A stretch of DNA of 64,000 nt, from positions 372,001 to 436,000 of the forward strand of contig CAWFML010000001.1 in assembly GCA_963817025.1 (NCBI GenBank), read 5' to 3'. Origin of the DNA: JACMLC01 sp963817025. GTDB taxonomy: Bacteria > Acidobacteriota > Blastocatellia > Pyrinomonadales > Pyrinomonadaceae. This document shows positions 52,667 through 61,175 of this stretch, one piece after another; position 1 is the stretch's first letter, and every line of letters starts with the position of its first letter. The notes under the pieces are model-generated. The model was not told the origin of the DNA and ran no database searches. It saw nothing but the letters and a program-made list of their open reading frames with translations. Position numbers and translations under genes: made by a program.

Positions 52667-52786
52667 TTTCCCGCAAAGGCGCAAGGTAATGCAAAATTAA
52701 AAATGTAAAATGCAAAAATAAGAATCTTCTTAAATTTTGCATTTTACATTTTGCATTTTTAATTTCTCTTGCGCCTTTGCGGGAAA
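52667..52786. repeat. nested hairpin with CGCAAAGG outer arms and TAAAATGCAAAA inner arms
   Basis: Outer arms TTTCCCGCAAAGGCGCAAG (52667-52685) and its complement (52768-52786), a perfect 19-bp pair, enclose an AT-rich inner hairpin of AAATGTAAAATGCAAAA type. It stands between convergent genes. Confidence 0.75.
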
Positions 52787-52838
52787 CGTTTTACGCTCTC
52801 ATCATAGGCCGCATTACGATTAGAACCTGTAATAAAAA

Positions 52839-52868
52839 GCTCCCCTGCCCGGTAACAGGCAGGGGAGC
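52839..52868 (-). terminator. intrinsic terminator of the P-domain/VCBS gene
   Basis: An 11-bp stem GCTCCCCTGCC / GGCAGGGGAGC around an 8-base loop, followed on the minus strand by TTTTTATTA. Confidence 0.8.
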
Positions 52869-52896
52869 GTGTTTGAGCGCATTACTGCTTGCGCGA

Positions 52897-54900
52897 CTAT
52901 TGCGGCAAGTAGAGGCTTGGGACGGGCTTATCGCCGGTCTGCCCCCAGTTGTCGGTTCTCAGGGCGGCTGCGCCCGCAGGCGTGCCGCTGTTGAGGATGT
53001 ACCAGCTTCCGCTCGCCGGAGACCAGACAGCAATATCCGCACGCGAATCGCCGTCGTAGTCGCCGGGAACGGGAACGTCGTTGGCTACGCCCCAGTGAAT
53101 TCCAAACAGCGTGTCGGTCGAGCTTCGCTGGATGAACCAGTCGCCCGACGAGACACGGAACACAGCGATGTCTGTCTCGCCGTCGCCGTCATAGTCTGCC
53201 GGGATGGGCCTGTCACCCGTCGCGCCCAGATTGAACGCGCGATTTGAGCTTCCGGCATTGTTGAGAATGTACCAGTTGTTTTCCGAAGGACGGAAGACGG
53301 CGAAATCCGCTCCCGCTGTGCCTTCAAAGTGGCCGCGCACGGGGATGTCGCCGCTCCCTCCCCATGTCACGCCGCGCAGGCTGCTGTTCGTGCTCTGAAG
53401 GACAAACCACTGTCCATTGCGGAACACTGCCAGATCATACTGCCCGTCACCGTCATAGTCCTGCGGGATAGGCACGTCGCCGCTTGCGCCCCATGCCTGC
53501 TGACGCAGAGTATTGTTGCCGCTCTGGACGATATACCAGACGCCTGTTGACGGGCGGAAGACAGCGATGTCCGTCTTCTTGTCGCCGTCATAGTCGCCGG
53601 GAACCGGAATGTCGCCCGCCGCACCAAACGCGCTGTAGGCACGATTGGAATAAGCAGTGCTCTCGCGCCAGTACCACTCGCGTGTCGAATCACGCCGCAC
53701 GGCCACATCTGTTTTACCATCCCCGTCAAAATCGCCGTCGGTGAAACGTTTCGCGTTGTAAGAGCCGCCAACCGTGATGTCTATGCTCCAACCGCCCGCG
53801 ATAGTGCCCGCGCTGGTGGTCGCATCGTCCACGACATACAGTTTCCAGACGCCGTTCGGGTCTGTGCCGTTAAAGACCGAGGCCAGAGTGGCTGTGCCAG
53901 CCGTCGCTGAATTCGGATACGGCGCAGGTATATCCGGCTGAGTATCGCCCGTGCCGAAATTGGTCGGCCTGACGGTTGCAGTGACAAGCGGCCCGGCGTC
54001 CGGGACGACTGCTGCCCCCGCATCGTCAAATGTGACAGTCGCGTTGACGGCATCCGTCGTTCCACCGGCATCAGACAACAACAGGATGCTTTTTCCTGAC
54101 GGGCCGACCAGCAGGATGTCCAGATCGTCCGGGTTCAGGTGGCTGACGTTCGTCAGCGTGACATTGATGTCCGTGATTGCGCCCGAGAGGCCGCTGGCCG
54201 TGATGGTCGAAGCATATGGCGTCGCACGCCCGCGCGCTCCGTCCCCGCCGTGAATGGCCGCGCCATTTGAAAAGGTGGTGGCGGAACTCCCGGAAGTCGT
54301 AATAGTCAAGCTCCAGCCGTTGCCGATAACGCCCATGTCAACGCCGAGGTCGTCCGCGACAAACAAGTTCCAGTTCCCGTTCGGGTCTGCGCCGTTAAAA
54401 GCCGCAGCAAAAGTCGTGCTTGCAGAAGGCGCGGGCGCGGGCGCGGGCCATGTGTCGCCCGCTCCGATGTTCGTCGGCTTAAAGGGGCCGTTGGTGTATT
54501 TGAGCGCATCGGGCAGCGAGTTGGCCGCCGCGTCATCAAGAGTGATGGTCGTATTGGACAGGTCATCACTGCCGCCCACATCGGACATGAGAATCAGATT
54601 CCCCCCTGTGGGAGAGACCAGCAGAATATCAAAGTCATCAGGGAATGTGTGATTGACATTGCTTAACGTCACAGTCACATTCGTAGTCGTGCCCGTCAAC
54701 CCGCTGACGGCGATGGTCGCCGGGTAAGGGTTGCCTGTGCCGATAGCTGTTGCATCGTTAATCGTAATCGTCGCCGGGTTGGTAAAGACGCCGCCGCCGC
54801 CTGCCCAGGCGGGGACAGTCAGAGTCAGAGCCAAGAGGAAAGCAAGACCGCTGGCAAGCGATCTGCTCATGAATCCTCTTTTGTAAAACTTCCTATTCAT
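52897..54900 (-). CDS. secreted protein with two P-domain-like modules and VCBS repeats (paralogue 1)
   Basis: 667 residues from ATG at 54900 (GGAG upstream; a longer frame to 55092 starts in the conserved leader). A signal peptide (SLASGLAFLLALTLTVPAWAG) is followed by two beta-sandwich modules resembling proprotein convertase P domains (NPATITINDATAIGTGNPYPATIAVSGL, then NGAAIHGGDGARGRATPYASTITASGL, each ending in a GNWNLFVADD/GVWKLYVVDD signature). About six VCBS-like repeats follow. It is a close paralogue of the gene at 55263-57299. There is no protease domain, so it is likely a secreted binding or matrix protein. Confidence 0.85.
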   Translation of the reverse strand: MNRKFYKRGFMSRSLASGLAFLLALTLTVPAWAGGGGVFTNPATITINDATAIGTGNPYPATIAVSGLTGTTTNVTVTLSNVNHTFPDDFDILLVSPTGGNLILMSDVGGSDDLSNTTITLDDAAANSLPDALKYTNGPFKPTNIGAGDTWPAPAPAPSASTTFAAAFNGADPNGNWNLFVADDLGVDMGVIGNGWSLTITTSGSSATTFSNGAAIHGGDGARGRATPYASTITASGLSGAITDINVTLTNVSHLNPDDLDILLVGPSGKSILLLSDAGGTTDAVNATVTFDDAGAAVVPDAGPLVTATVRPTNFGTGDTQPDIPAPYPNSATAGTATLASVFNGTDPNGVWKLYVVDDATTSAGTIAGGWSIDITVGGSYNAKRFTDGDFDGDGKTDVAVRRDSTREWYWRESTAYSNRAYSAFGAAGDIPVPGDYDGDKKTDIAVFRPSTGVWYIVQSGNNTLRQQAWGASGDVPIPQDYDGDGQYDLAVFRNGQWFVLQSTNSSLRGVTWGGSGDIPVRGHFEGTAGADFAVFRPSENNWYILNNAGSSNRAFNLGATGDRPIPADYDGDGETDIAVFRVSSGDWFIQRSSTDTLFGIHWGVANDVPVPGDYDGDSRADIAVWSPASGSWYILNSGTPAGAAALRTDNWGQTGDKPVPSLYLPQ

Positions 54901-54940
54901 AGTTTTAGAGTCTCCTTCAATATTTGGAACAGAGTTCTTT

Positions 54941-55016
54941 CGCAATTCTGGGCCTGAAACGTGACGTAGAATGCGTCCACGACGTATGCCAAGCCGTCCA
55001 CTGGCATGCTTCAAAA
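54941..55016 (-). ncRNA. conserved structured leader upstream of paralogue 1
   Basis: On the minus strand TGAAGC pairs with GTTTCA, and GACG with CGTC inside, sharing the motifs ATGCCAGTGGAC, GTGGACGCATTCTAC and GGCCCAGAATTGC with the leader at 57341-57415. It lies 40-115 bases upstream of the start codon. I could not match it to a known riboswitch. Confidence 0.4.
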
Positions 55017-55198
55017 AGAGCTTTTCAAGCGCAAAGAGGAACATGACACACCGTACAATATATGCCATCTTTGACGGCGATAGATTGTGCAAGCTGAAAG
55101 TAGTGTCCTAGTCCTCTCCTAAATTTCCGGTGTAGACCTCAGCATAGAAGCAACGCGCTCGAACTGTCAATAAATAGAATCGAATTGCAGGCAACAAA

Positions 55199-55230
55199 GC
55201 TCCCCTGCATGGCTAGCCATGCAGGGGAGC
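55199..55230 (-). terminator. perfect palindromic terminator of paralogue 2
   Basis: A 32-base perfect palindrome with GCTCCCCTGCAT arms, just after the stop codon of the upstream gene on the minus strand. The T-run is short (TTTG). Confidence 0.7.
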
Positions 55231-55262
55231 AAGTAATACTTGGTCGCAGAGCGTCAGCGCTT

Positions 55263-57299
55263 TTACGGCTGCTGCGGCAAGTAGTAGGTTGGAATCGGCG
55301 TATCGCCTGTCTGACCCCAGTTGTCAATTCTCAAGGCGGCGGTGAACGTGGCGTTACTGATGACGTTCACACTGCTGTTGAGTATATACCAACTGCCTGT
55401 CGAAGGACGCCACACAGCGATATCTGTACGCGAGTCGCCGTCGAACTCGCCGGGCGCAGGGATGTCACCGGTCGCACCTAAGTGGTACGAGATAGATGTC
55501 CCGACCCCGCTGCGAAGGATGAACCAGTCGCCTGTAGTCGGACGATAAACGGCTGCGTCTGTCTTGCCGTCTGCGTCGTAATCACCGGGGACGAGTCTAT
55601 CGCCGGTCGCTCCCCAACTGATGGCGCGGTTTGAAGTCCCTGCGTTATTGAGGATGTACCAGTTATTTTCCGAAGGACGGAAGACTGTGAAATCTGCTCC
55701 CGCTGTGCCTTCAAAATTGCCTGCCACGGGAATGTCGCCCGCGCTGCCCCAGACCACTCCGCGTCCTGTGTTGGTCGTGCTCTGGAAGACAAACCAGCTA
55801 CCGCCACGGAACACAGCCAGATCGGTTGCGCCGTCGCCGTCATAGTCCTGCGGGACTGGAATGTCTCCATTCTGTCCCCACGGTGACTGGCGCAGCGTGT
55901 TCGTTCCGCTCTGGACGATGTACCAGACGGCGTTTGACGGGCGGAAGACAGCGATGTCCGTCTTCTTGTCGCCGTCATAGTCGCCGGGAACCGGAATGTC
56001 GCCCGCCGCGCCAAACGCGCTGTAGGCACGATTGGAATAAGCAGTGCTCTCGCGCCAGTACCATTCACGTGTCGAATCACGCCTCACGGCGACATCTGTT
56101 TTGCCATCCCCGTCAAAATCGCCGGGGGTGAAACGCTTCGCGCCGAGCGAGCCGCCAGCCGTGATTGTAATGCTCCATCCGCCCGTGATGACGCCCGGAT
56201 CGGGAGTGAAAGCATCCACGACATACAGTTTCCAGACGCCGTTCGGGTCTGTGCCGTTAAAGACCGAGGCTAAGGTCGCAGAGGCTCCTACGCCGCCAGC
56301 CGTTCCCGGAGTCGGGAAAGGCGGAAGCAGGTCAGGGAAGATGTCGCCCGTGCCGATGTTGGTCGGCCTGAAGCTTCCCGTCGCAATGGGGCCAGCATCC
56401 GCGAGCGCAGTGGCTGCCTGATCGTCAAACGTGATGTTCACGCCGACGAGGTCAGGGTCGCCGCCTACATCGGACATCAGAATAATGCGTTTTCCGCTAG
56501 GGCCGACGAGGAAGATGTCCACGTCATCGACAAACGTATGGTTGACGTTTGTGAGGGTGACGTTCACGTCTGTGATTCCGCCGGCCAAACCACTGACAGT
56601 GATGGGCGAAGGATACAGCGATGCCTTGCCCTTGCTTGCGTCGTTGACAAAAATGGCCGCGCCATTTGAGAAATTCGTTGCGGAACTTCCGCTCGTGGTA
56701 ATCGACAAGCTCCAACCGTTGCCGAGCGTGCCCACGTCGCCGCCGACTTCGTCCGTAATATACAGGCTCCATGTCCCGTTCGGGTCTATGCCGTTGAAAG
56801 CGGCGGCCAGCGTCGTGTTGGCCGAAGGCGCGGGCGCGGGCGCGGGGAACACGTCGGCTCCGGCTACGTTAGTCGGACTGTATGTGCCGTTTGAGAGCGT
56901 GATAGTGCCGCCGGGAATGGCCGGTGCCCCGTCGGCAAAGCTAATGGTGGTGTTGGTAATATCGTTGCCGTTGCTCGCATCGGCAAAGAGGATGAGATTC
57001 GTCCCTGTAGGGCCGACGAGCAGCATCTCCATGTCTGTCGGAAATGTGTGGTTGATATTGTTAAGTGTCACCGCCACGTTGGTGACAGTGCCCGCCATAC
57101 CGCTGACGCTAATGTTTGACGGATAAGGGTTAGCGACGCCGACGGCTATCGGATCGTTGATGGTGATTGTAGCCGGGTTGGTAAACGTGCCGCCTGCCCC
57201 CGCCCAAACGGGGACGGTCAGGGTTAGCGTTAGGAAGAGAGCAAAACAACTGGCGAGCGGCTTGCTCACAAGTCTTCTTCGGCGAAACATCCTGTTCAT
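55263..57299 (-). CDS. secreted protein with two P-domain-like modules and VCBS repeats (paralogue 2)
   Basis: 678 residues, ATG at 57299 with AAGGAG upstream. It has the same layout as its neighbour: signal peptide (FALFLTLTLTVPVWAGAG), two P-domain-like modules (each ending GTWSLYITDE/GVWKLYVVDA), then VCBS repeats with DYDGDKKTDIAVFRPS. The segment VAVRRDSTREWYWRESTAYSNRAYSAFGAAGDIPVPGDYDGDKKTDIAVFRPS is identical in the two proteins, while other parts differ, suggesting recent duplication or gene conversion. It likely sits at the cell surface or is secreted. Confidence 0.85.
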   Translation of the reverse strand: MNRMFRRRRLVSKPLASCFALFLTLTLTVPVWAGAGGTFTNPATITINDPIAVGVANPYPSNISVSGMAGTVTNVAVTLNNINHTFPTDMEMLLVGPTGTNLILFADASNGNDITNTTISFADGAPAIPGGTITLSNGTYSPTNVAGADVFPAPAPAPSANTTLAAAFNGIDPNGTWSLYITDEVGGDVGTLGNGWSLSITTSGSSATNFSNGAAIFVNDASKGKASLYPSPITVSGLAGGITDVNVTLTNVNHTFVDDVDIFLVGPSGKRIILMSDVGGDPDLVGVNITFDDQAATALADAGPIATGSFRPTNIGTGDIFPDLLPPFPTPGTAGGVGASATLASVFNGTDPNGVWKLYVVDAFTPDPGVITGGWSITITAGGSLGAKRFTPGDFDGDGKTDVAVRRDSTREWYWRESTAYSNRAYSAFGAAGDIPVPGDYDGDKKTDIAVFRPSNAVWYIVQSGTNTLRQSPWGQNGDIPVPQDYDGDGATDLAVFRGGSWFVFQSTTNTGRGVVWGSAGDIPVAGNFEGTAGADFTVFRPSENNWYILNNAGTSNRAISWGATGDRLVPGDYDADGKTDAAVYRPTTGDWFILRSGVGTSISYHLGATGDIPAPGEFDGDSRTDIAVWRPSTGSWYILNSSVNVISNATFTAALRIDNWGQTGDTPIPTYYLPQQP

Positions 57300-57340
57300 A
57301 ACTTAAAGTCTCCTTGAAATTGAGGAACTGCACTTGCGTT

Positions 57341-57415
57341 GCAGCTCTGGGCCTGAAGCGCGAGGTAGCTTACGTCCGCGCTGAAAAAACGCGCTTGTCC
57401 GCTGGCATCCTTCAG
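57341..57415 (-). ncRNA. conserved structured leader upstream of paralogue 2
   Basis: On the minus strand CTGAAG pairs with CTTCAG. Inside lie CGCG/CGCG pairing and the shared motifs ATGCCAGCGGAC, GCGGACGTAAGCTAC and GGCCCAGAGCTGC. The outer stem is kept by a compensating change relative to the leader at 54941-55016. A second small hairpin follows (CTGCA / TGCAG). Confidence 0.4.
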
Positions 57416-57628
57416 AAAAAAGACTTTCGATAATGGGGGGTAAACACCGAAACGCCACACAAAGGTTGGCGGTCTCTCTCATCAGAACAGTTTGTCCAAG
57501 CTAGAAGTTGTGCCGGAGTTCTTCAGTCCGACTTTTTGTGGAGGCCAAAGCATAGAAGCACACATCCCAACTGTCAATATAAATCTTCCTCACAGATGAT
57601 TCCCTACCCGGCGGCGCATGCGTTGAAT

Positions 57629-57686
57629 TTAAAAGCAGAAGCGGCAGAGGATACAGCCTTGTATCCTCTGCCGCTTCTGCTTTTAA
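57629..57686 (-). terminator. 26-bp stem terminator of rpoD
   Basis: Perfect 26-bp arms (57629-57654 and 57661-57686, core AGAAGCGGCAGAGGATAC) with a 6-base loop, 22 bases from the rpoD stop. The A/T ends of the stem supply the T-run on either strand. Confidence 0.75.
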
Positions 57687-57707
57687 TTTATCTAACAGTT
57701 TTGGAAG

Positions 57708-59435
57708 TTATTGCGCCTGCAAGCTCTCAAGGAACGGCTTGAGAATGCGCGAGCGCGATGGATGACGCAGTTTGCGCAAAGCTTTGGCCTCGATCTGCCG
57801 TATGCGCTCGCGCGTCACAGTAAAGTTCTGGCCCACTTCTTCGAGCGTGTGCTCCTCGCCGCCGGTGTTGAGGCCGAAACGCATCTTGATGACCTTCTCT
57901 TCGCGCGGGCTTAAGGTCGCCAGCACGTCCTCCGTCACGTCGCGCAGGTTTTGCGAGACGACCCTGTCGGCAGGACTGACAAAGGTCTTGTCCTCTATAA
58001 AATCTCCGAGGAAAGAGTTGGCATCTTCGCCGATTGGAGTCTCCAACGAAATCGGCTCCTGCGCCATCTTGAAGATTTTGCGTACCTTCGAGATGGGCAT
58101 ATCAACACGCTTGGCAATCTCTTCAGTGCTCGGCTCGCGGCCAAACTCGCGCGTCAACTCGCGCGAAGCCGTCCGCAGTTTGTTAATGGTCTCGATCATG
58201 TGAACGGGAATGCGAATCGTGCGCGCCTGATCCGCAATCGCACGGGTTATGGCCTGCCGTATCCACCACGTCGCATAAGTCGAAAACTTGTAGCCACGTC
58301 GCCACTCGAATTTGTCCACGGCCTTCATCAATCCGATGTTGCCTTCCTGAATCAAGTCCAGAAACTGCAACCCGCGATTCTTATACTTCTTGGCGATGGA
58401 GACGACGAGACGCAGGTTCGCTTCCGTCAACTCGCTCTTGGCCTGCATCGCTTCGGCTTCGCCGATGACGATGGCCTGGTGCGAGCGTTTGATTTCGACG
58501 AGCGAGAGCTTCGTGTCCTTCTCGATCTGCTGCAAGCGACGTTTGGCGGCATTGCAGTGTCGCTTGTATTCCTTCGCATCGTCCGGCTTGACGCGCTTCT
58601 GATTCAGTTTTTCAGTGTACTTCTCTATCTCGCGCTCGTTGGTGCGAATCTCTTTATGAGCCGCGCCAATCGAGTTGATGAGACGCCGCTCGGCGCTCTC
58701 CTTCAAAGAGAACTGTTTAATCTCATGCGCGATTTCGAGGCGGGCGCGGGCGACTTTGCCTTGCAGACGCAGTAGCTTCTTGGTCTTCTTGCCGCGCGTC
58801 AGACGCTGCTCGGCATGAAGCTTTTCCCAGTCCTTGAGACCGGCCTTGTAAAGCCTGCGTATGTTTTCGATGCCTTCAAGAGTCCAGCGCAGATACTCTT
58901 CCGCCTTGTCCTCTTCCTCGCTCACTTCCGCTTGATCCGAGAAGTTGACGACCTCGCGGATGTTAAGTTTCCCCGCCTCAAGCTCTTCGCCGATACGCAG
59001 CATCTCTTCAATGGCAATGGGCGAGCGCGAAAGGGATTTACGCGCCTTGCGCTGGCCGCGCTCGATGCGTTTGGCGATAGAGACTTCGCTCTCACGCGTC
59101 AGGAGCGGGACAGTTCCCATCTCGCGCAGATAGAGACGAACAGGGTCGCTGCCCTTCTCAAGCTCTCCGGCAGATAAATCAAGCTCTACATCGTCGTCAA
59201 GCGATTCCTCAGTCTCGTCAGAGGCAGAAGCCACTGCATCCTCATCTATCAAAAGCTCTGCGGGGACATCCTCGTTGAGTCCCGCGCCTTCGATGATTTG
59301 CAGCACTTCCTCCAGATCAGCCGTCGAGATGTCATCTTCGGGAGTCTCTTGCTCAAGCCCCTCGAAAGGCACATATTTCTCCGTGCCCATCTCCATCAGC
59401 TCAACTCCGCCTTGATCTTTGTTTTTCATAGCCAA
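57708..59435 (-). CDS. rpoD: primary RNA polymerase sigma factor (sigma-70 type)
   Basis: 575 residues. After an acidic N-terminal region, region 1.2 (DPVRLYLREMGTVPLLTRESEVSIAKRIERG), a long non-conserved region, region 2 (ANLRLVVSIAKKYKNRGLQFLDLIQEGNIGLMKAVDKFEWRRGYKFSTYATWWIRQAITRAI), region 3 and region 4 (LEEVGQNFTVTRERIRQIEAKALRKLRHPSR) follow in order. This is the housekeeping sigma factor of the cell. An extended -10 candidate (TGCTATTAT on the minus strand, 59541-59549) would give a leader near 100 bases. It is monocistronic with a strong terminator. Confidence 0.97.
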   Translation of the reverse strand: MAMKNKDQGGVELMEMGTEKYVPFEGLEQETPEDDISTADLEEVLQIIEGAGLNEDVPAELLIDEDAVASASDETEESLDDDVELDLSAGELEKGSDPVRLYLREMGTVPLLTRESEVSIAKRIERGQRKARKSLSRSPIAIEEMLRIGEELEAGKLNIREVVNFSDQAEVSEEEDKAEEYLRWTLEGIENIRRLYKAGLKDWEKLHAEQRLTRGKKTKKLLRLQGKVARARLEIAHEIKQFSLKESAERRLINSIGAAHKEIRTNEREIEKYTEKLNQKRVKPDDAKEYKRHCNAAKRRLQQIEKDTKLSLVEIKRSHQAIVIGEAEAMQAKSELTEANLRLVVSIAKKYKNRGLQFLDLIQEGNIGLMKAVDKFEWRRGYKFSTYATWWIRQAITRAIADQARTIRIPVHMIETINKLRTASRELTREFGREPSTEEIAKRVDMPISKVRKIFKMAQEPISLETPIGEDANSFLGDFIEDKTFVSPADRVVSQNLRDVTEDVLATLSPREEKVIKMRFGLNTGGEEHTLEEVGQNFTVTRERIRQIEAKALRKLRHPSRSRILKPFLESLQAQ

Positions 59436-59779
59436 TGTAGATTCCCCTCTACGCGAGAAAATCTTAAAACTCAGGGAGAGAGTCTCGCGGTCTGCATCTC
59501 CATCTTCGGTTGGTCGGCTGAGAAACGTCTCAGAACTCGAATAATAGCATTGTCTCTTCAGTTACCCGATACTTAATACGAACTAACCCCCTATTAGATG
59601 ACTATCTTGTTGCTAAGAGCATATCATTTAACTAAAGAAAGTTTGTCATCTCCCGGTTAATAAAGACAGTCCGGCGAGACAAAAGGTTGCCCGCCTGCCA
59701 GACTTCCGTTCATCCCGCGCCCGTAATCGTTAAGTGATTAATAAAACTCACCTTTTCTTTGTCTTGAGCCGTTTGTCGC
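59436..59779. other. intergenic region between rpoD and marR-like gene
   Basis: No gene seen. It holds an rpoD extended -10 candidate and a small CTGAGACGTTTCTCAG hairpin near 59513-59528, plus AT-rich sequence of no clear function around 59560-59660. Confidence 0.35.
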
Positions 59780-60325
59780 TCAGGAGTTTGCAGATGGCTG
59801 CTCAACTCTGGATAAATGATTATTTTTCTGTTTCCTGCCCGTCAAATTATCACCGGACGACTGGTTTGCGGCAGTATTCCGCGCTTCATAGCTCTCAAGC
59901 GCCGTCACCACCTTGACCAGAGTCTCAACGATCTGCTCCTGCTCATCTTGCGTCAGATGCTCAAGCGCGCTGCTGAAGACTTCGCGCCGGCTCTGGCGAA
60001 ACTGATCCACAAGCTCCCGGCCCCGCTCGGAAAGCGCGACGATGACGCAACGCCTGTCGTCTTCCCCCGCGCGCCGCTCTATCAATCCTTTACGGATTAG
60101 CCGGTCTGTTAGTTGCGTAATGGCCGGGGCGGAAATATGCAACTGGCAACCGAGTTGCCCTGTCGGCACGGGGCCGCGCCGCAGAATACGCAATGCCTGT
60201 GCCTGCGGCAGCGTTAAATCCAGCTCGGCAATCTGCTTCTGATACTGGTCGATCATTACCGCCGACATCAATTCAGCGAAACTATTTAACACTTCTTCAA
60301 TTCTCACAGGCTTTAGTTTAGTCAT
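59780..60325 (-). CDS. MarR-family transcriptional regulator
   Basis: 181 residues. The winged helix is clear: LTLPQAQALRILRRGPVPTGQLGCQLHISAPAITQLTDRLIRKGLIERRAGEDDRRCVIVALSERGREL, with dimerising helices on both sides and a polar C-terminal tail. MarR proteins are usually repressors lifted by small phenolic or oxidant signals. It is divergent from the ECF sigma gene at 60458, and an AATATT-containing near-palindrome overlaps their shared promoter, so it may control itself and the sigma gene. Confidence 0.92.
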   Translation of the reverse strand: MTKLKPVRIEEVLNSFAELMSAVMIDQYQKQIAELDLTLPQAQALRILRRGPVPTGQLGCQLHISAPAITQLTDRLIRKGLIERRAGEDDRRCVIVALSERGRELVDQFRQSRREVFSSALEHLTQDEQEQIVETLVKVVTALESYEARNTAANQSSGDNLTGRKQKNNHLSRVEQPSANS

Positions 60326-60342
60326 TAAAATTATTATTTAAC

Positions 60343-60375
60343 CCACTTGAATATTTAAGATGAATTAAGTATAAT
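60343..60375 (+). promoter_or_regulatory. sigma-70 promoter with near-palindrome, between MarR and ECF genes
   Basis: TTGAAT (60347-60352), a 17-base spacer and a perfect TATAAT (60370-60375) point to the ECF gene. CTTGAATATTTAAG overlaps the -35 and is nearly symmetric, as expected for a MarR operator. Confidence 0.55.
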
Positions 60376-60457
60376 ACTAGTTGTCCGAAAGAGTCAATAG
60401 CGGCTCCAAGAGAGTGGTCTGGTGAGGCAGACCGGGACAATATTTTTGAGACGTATC

Positions 60458-61081
60458 ATGACAACAACTGAAACCTTTTCAAGCTGGGTAAATGTTGAAG
60501 CGGCAGAAGATACAACTGCACTGCCGCAGGCTTCCGATTTGATGCTCGCGCAAAAAAGCGCGGAGGGCAGCATGGAAGCTTTTGAAGAACTTTACAGACG
60601 GCACAGCCGCCGCGTCTATTCGCTCTGTTTGCGAATGACATCCAATGTCGAGAAGGCAGAAGATTTGGCGCAGGACGTATTCGTACATCTTTTTCGCAAA
60701 ATCGGCAGCTTTCGGGGGCAATCCGCCTTTACGACCTGGCTGCACCGCGTGACGGTCAATCAGGTTTTGATGCACTTTCGCAAACGCAGCACCAAGACAG
60801 AGCAGACGACCGATGACGGCGAAACGCCCGTGCAGATTGTCACCGGCACGGCAGACCCGAATGCGATGCCCATCATAGACCGCATCGCGCTCGACAAAGC
60901 GATTGAGCAGTTGCCGCCGGGCTATCGCTCCGTCTTTATCCTGCATGACATAGAAGGACACGAGCACACAGAGGTCGCAAAGATTCTGGGCTGCTCTGTC
61001 GGCACATCCAAATCTCAACTTCACAAGGCCCGCATGAAACTGCGCGGACTGCTCAAGAAAGAGAACTTGCTGGAAGATTAA
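60458..61081 (+). CDS. ECF-family sigma factor
   Basis: 207 residues from ATG at 60458 (an in-frame GTG lies at 60422). Region 2 (FEELYRRHSRRVYSLCLRMTSNVEKAEDLAQDVFVHLFRKIGSFRGQSAFTTWLHRVTVNQVLMHFRKR) and region 4 (IEQLPPGYRSVFILHDIEGHEHTEVAKILGCSVGTSKSQLHKARMKLRGLL) are complete, without region 3, as in SigE/RpoE-type factors. No anti-sigma gene follows: the next gene is on the other strand. The divergent MarR gene may replace the usual anti-sigma control. Confidence 0.93.
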   Translation: MTTTETFSSWVNVEAAEDTTALPQASDLMLAQKSAEGSMEAFEELYRRHSRRVYSLCLRMTSNVEKAEDLAQDVFVHLFRKIGSFRGQSAFTTWLHRVTVNQVLMHFRKRSTKTEQTTDDGETPVQIVTGTADPNAMPIIDRIALDKAIEQLPPGYRSVFILHDIEGHEHTEVAKILGCSVGTSKSQLHKARMKLRGLLKKENLLED

Positions 61082-61085
61082 GCTA

Positions 61086-61175
61086 AAGGCGTAAGGTAAA
61101 AGTAAAAAGGCGAAAGTGAAGAAGGCTTGAAAGCTTTTCTCACTTTTGCCTTTTACTTTTTTATTTTTGCCTTAC
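61086..61175. repeat. AT-rich inverted repeat of AAAAGG words
   Basis: Left arm AAGGTAAAAGTAAAAAGGCG, right arm CTTTTGCCTTTTACTTTTT, loop about 20 bases. It is related to the repeats at 20508 and 37290. It lies between convergent genes and could terminate both. Confidence 0.6.

Noticed and set aside
55017..55092. Longer start for the 52897-54900 protein
   Set aside because: The extra N-terminus runs through the conserved leader; the signal peptide and ribosome-binding site support ATG at 54900.
57341..57415. Cyclic-di-GMP-I riboswitch as identity of the leader
   Set aside because: GGACG-like and GGCC-like segments recall that class, but the GCAAACC and tetraloop-receptor parts are missing, so I do not assign it.
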